Translations under genes and position numbers: made by a program | The notes under the pieces: model-generated | The model's database searches: none | What the model was told of the DNA's origin: nothing | Seen by the model: the letters and a program-made list of their open reading frames with translations, nothing else | Shown: positions 31,220 through 32,546 of the stretch, piece after piece | Layout of the letters: each line of letters opens with the position of its first letter | Position numbering within the stretch: the stretch's first letter is position 1 | Assembly: GCA_938004115.1 (NCBI GenBank) | Contig: CALKWS010000213.1 | Span: 1-32,546 of the forward strand | Origin: an uncultured Ruaniaceae bacterium | GTDB taxonomy: Bacteria > Actinomycetota > Actinomycetes > Actinomycetales > Beutenbergiaceae | Length of the DNA: 32,546 nucleotides | Direction of reading: 5' to 3'

Positions 31220-32546
31220 TGGCAGTCGACGAACGCGACATCCAGACCCAGGACCTGCGGGGCGCCGACCATCCGTTGGCACCGGCCCGCCGTCCGATCG
31301 GGTCCTCGGTCCTGAAGTGGATCACCACCACGGACCACAAGGTGATCGGCAACCTGTACCTGGTCACCTCCTTCATCTTCTTCGCCTTCGGCGGCCTGCT
31401 CGCGATGGTTATCCGGGCGGAGCTCTTCGCCCCGGGGATCCAGGTGGTGGCCAGCGCCGAACAGTACAACCAGTACTTCACGATGCACGGCACGATCATG
31501 TTGCTGCTGTTCGCCACCCCGCTGTTCGCGGGCTTCGCGAATGCGATCATGCCGTTGCAGATCGGTGCCCCGGACGTGGCGTTCCCGCGGCTGAACATGT
31601 TCTCCTACTGGCTGTTCAGCCTCGGTGGCTTCCTCGCGATCGGCGGGTTCCTCACCCCGCGCGGTGCGGCCAGTTTCGGTTGGACGGCCTACCCGACCCT
31701 GTCACTGGAGTCCTACTCCCCGGGACTCGGGGGGGACCTGTGGGTGACCGGGCTGATCATGACCGGGTTCGGCACCATCTTCGGCGCGGTCAACTTCATC
31801 GCCACCATCCTGTGCATGCGCGCCCCGGGCATGACGATGTTCCGGATGCCGATCTTCACCTGGAACGTGCTCCTCACCTCCGTCCTGGTGCTGATGGCCT
31901 TCCCGCTGCTGGCGGCCGCCCTGTTCGGCCTGGGTGCCGACCGAATACTCGGCTCCCAAGTCTTCGCCGCCGAGAACGGGGGCGTGATGCTGTGGCAACA
32001 CATGTTCTGGTTCTTCGGGCACCCTGAGGTCTACATCATCGCGCTGCCGTTCTTCGGGATCGTCACCGAGGTCCTCCCGGTGTTCGCCCGGAAACCGATC
32101 TTCGGATACAAGGGACTGGTGTTCGCGACCTTCGCGATCGCCGGACTATCCGTGACGGTCTGGGCGCACCACATGTACGCCACCGGGAACGTGCTGCTGC
32201 CGTTTTTCGCCGTGATGACGATGCTCATCGCGGTCCCCACCGGGGTGAAGTTCTTCAACTGGATCGGTACGCTCTGGCGCGGCAAACTCACCTTCGAGAC
32301 GCCGATGCTGTGGGCCCTGGGCTTCATGGCGACGTTCCTCTTCGGTGGATTGACCGGCGTGATCCTGGCCAGCCCGCCGCTGGACTTCCACATCCACGAC
32401 ACCTACTTCGTGGTGGCCCACTTCCACTACGTCGTATTCGGCACCGTGGTGTTCGCGATGTTCGCCGGCTTCTACTTCTGGTGGCCCAAGTTCACCGGGA
32501 ACATGCTCGATGAACGGCTGGGCAAGATCCACTTCTGGATGCTGTT
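31219..32546 (+). CDS. ctaD: Cytochrome c oxidase subunit I (cut by the window end)
   Basis: Catalytic heme-copper subunit of the aa3 oxidase, which reduces oxygen to water and pumps protons. 442 codons are visible, and roughly 100-130 more are expected beyond the edge. Conserved motifs are WITTTDHKVIGNLY at the start, FTMHGTIML with a low-spin heme ligand, the CuB/Tyr crosslink motif GHPEVYI, WAHHMY with two CuB histidines, and HIHDTYFVVAHFHYV with the heme a3 and second low-spin heme ligands. The helices are long and typical. The ATG at 31219 overlaps the ctaC stop by one base and has GGGAGAGG upstream. It is coupled to ctaC. Confidence 0.97.
   Translation, partial: MAVDERDIQTQDLRGADHPLAPARRPIGSSVLKWITTTDHKVIGNLYLVTSFIFFAFGGLLAMVIRAELFAPGIQVVASAEQYNQYFTMHGTIMLLLFATPLFAGFANAIMPLQIGAPDVAFPRLNMFSYWLFSLGGFLAIGGFLTPRGAASFGWTAYPTLSLESYSPGLGGDLWVTGLIMTGFGTIFGAVNFIATILCMRAPGMTMFRMPIFTWNVLLTSVLVLMAFPLLAAALFGLGADRILGSQVFAAENGGVMLWQHMFWFFGHPEVYIIALPFFGIVTEVLPVFARKPIFGYKGLVFATFAIAGLSVTVWAHHMYATGNVLLPFFAVMTMLIAVPTGVKFFNWIGTLWRGKLTFETPMLWALGFMATFLFGGLTGVILASPPLDFHIHDTYFVVAHFHYVVFGTVVFAMFAGFYFWWPKFTGNMLDERLGKIHFWML

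Overview
The window is chromosomal DNA of a high-GC Gram-positive actinobacterium. Support comes from very high GC at third codon positions, frequent GTG starts, actinobacterial families (DUF3043, DUF4191, GlnA1/GlnE/GlnA2, polyphosphate glucokinase, a lipoprotein CtaC) and gene order. The order ctaC, erpA, glycerate kinase, DUF3043, pepA, dlaT, DUF4191, RDD, glnA1, glnE, glnA2, panB matches the Mycobacterium tuberculosis Rv2200c-Rv2225 neighbourhood as I remember it. A member of Micrococcales or a related order is my guess; the sequence alone does not fix the genus. I see no prophage, IS element, CRISPR array, tRNA or rRNA.

Layout. (1) 1-2451: tail of a peptide ABC transporter operon, with the end of a probable permease and two ATPases (DppD/DppF type). 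(2) 2486-5283: a small cupin, divergent from a tryptophan 2,3-dioxygenase/kynureninase pair. (3) 5299-5679: RNase P RNA with its own promoter, tail-to-tail with polyphosphate glucokinase. (4) 6606-7713: a small SPOR-like protein overlapping an exported cell-wall amidase. (5) 7722-10224: nadE-panB cofactor operon on the minus strand. (6) 10327-16322: nitrogen assimilation block glnA2-glnE, converging on glnA1. (7) 16503-17917: RDD and DUF4191 membrane proteins. (8) 18052-22949: a membrane pseudokinase-like protein, then an lpd-dlaT operon (E3 and E2 of 2-oxoacid dehydrogenases) on the minus strand. (9) 23261-26750: leucyl aminopeptidase, two small membrane proteins and pyrD. (10) 26812-29130: DUF3043, glycerate kinase and an ErpA-type Fe-S carrier. 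(11) 29127-32546: an FKBP lipoprotein, then ctaC and ctaD (cytochrome c oxidase subunits II and I; ctaD is cut by the window end).

How the genes work together. Most are core metabolism: peptide uptake and hydrolysis, tryptophan breakdown to anthranilate, ammonia assimilation with adenylylation control, lipoate-dependent dehydrogenases, NAD and pantothenate synthesis, pyrimidine synthesis and aerobic respiration. I found no convincing new multi-gene system. The most unusual items are: a kinase-like receptor lacking both key lysines, sitting where lipA/lipB are usually found; several short tandem repeats whose periods are all multiples of three although most are intergenic; an apparent CTG start for the FKBP lipoprotein; and a run of genes whose -10 elements sit 6-7 bases before the start codon, suggesting leaderless mRNAs.
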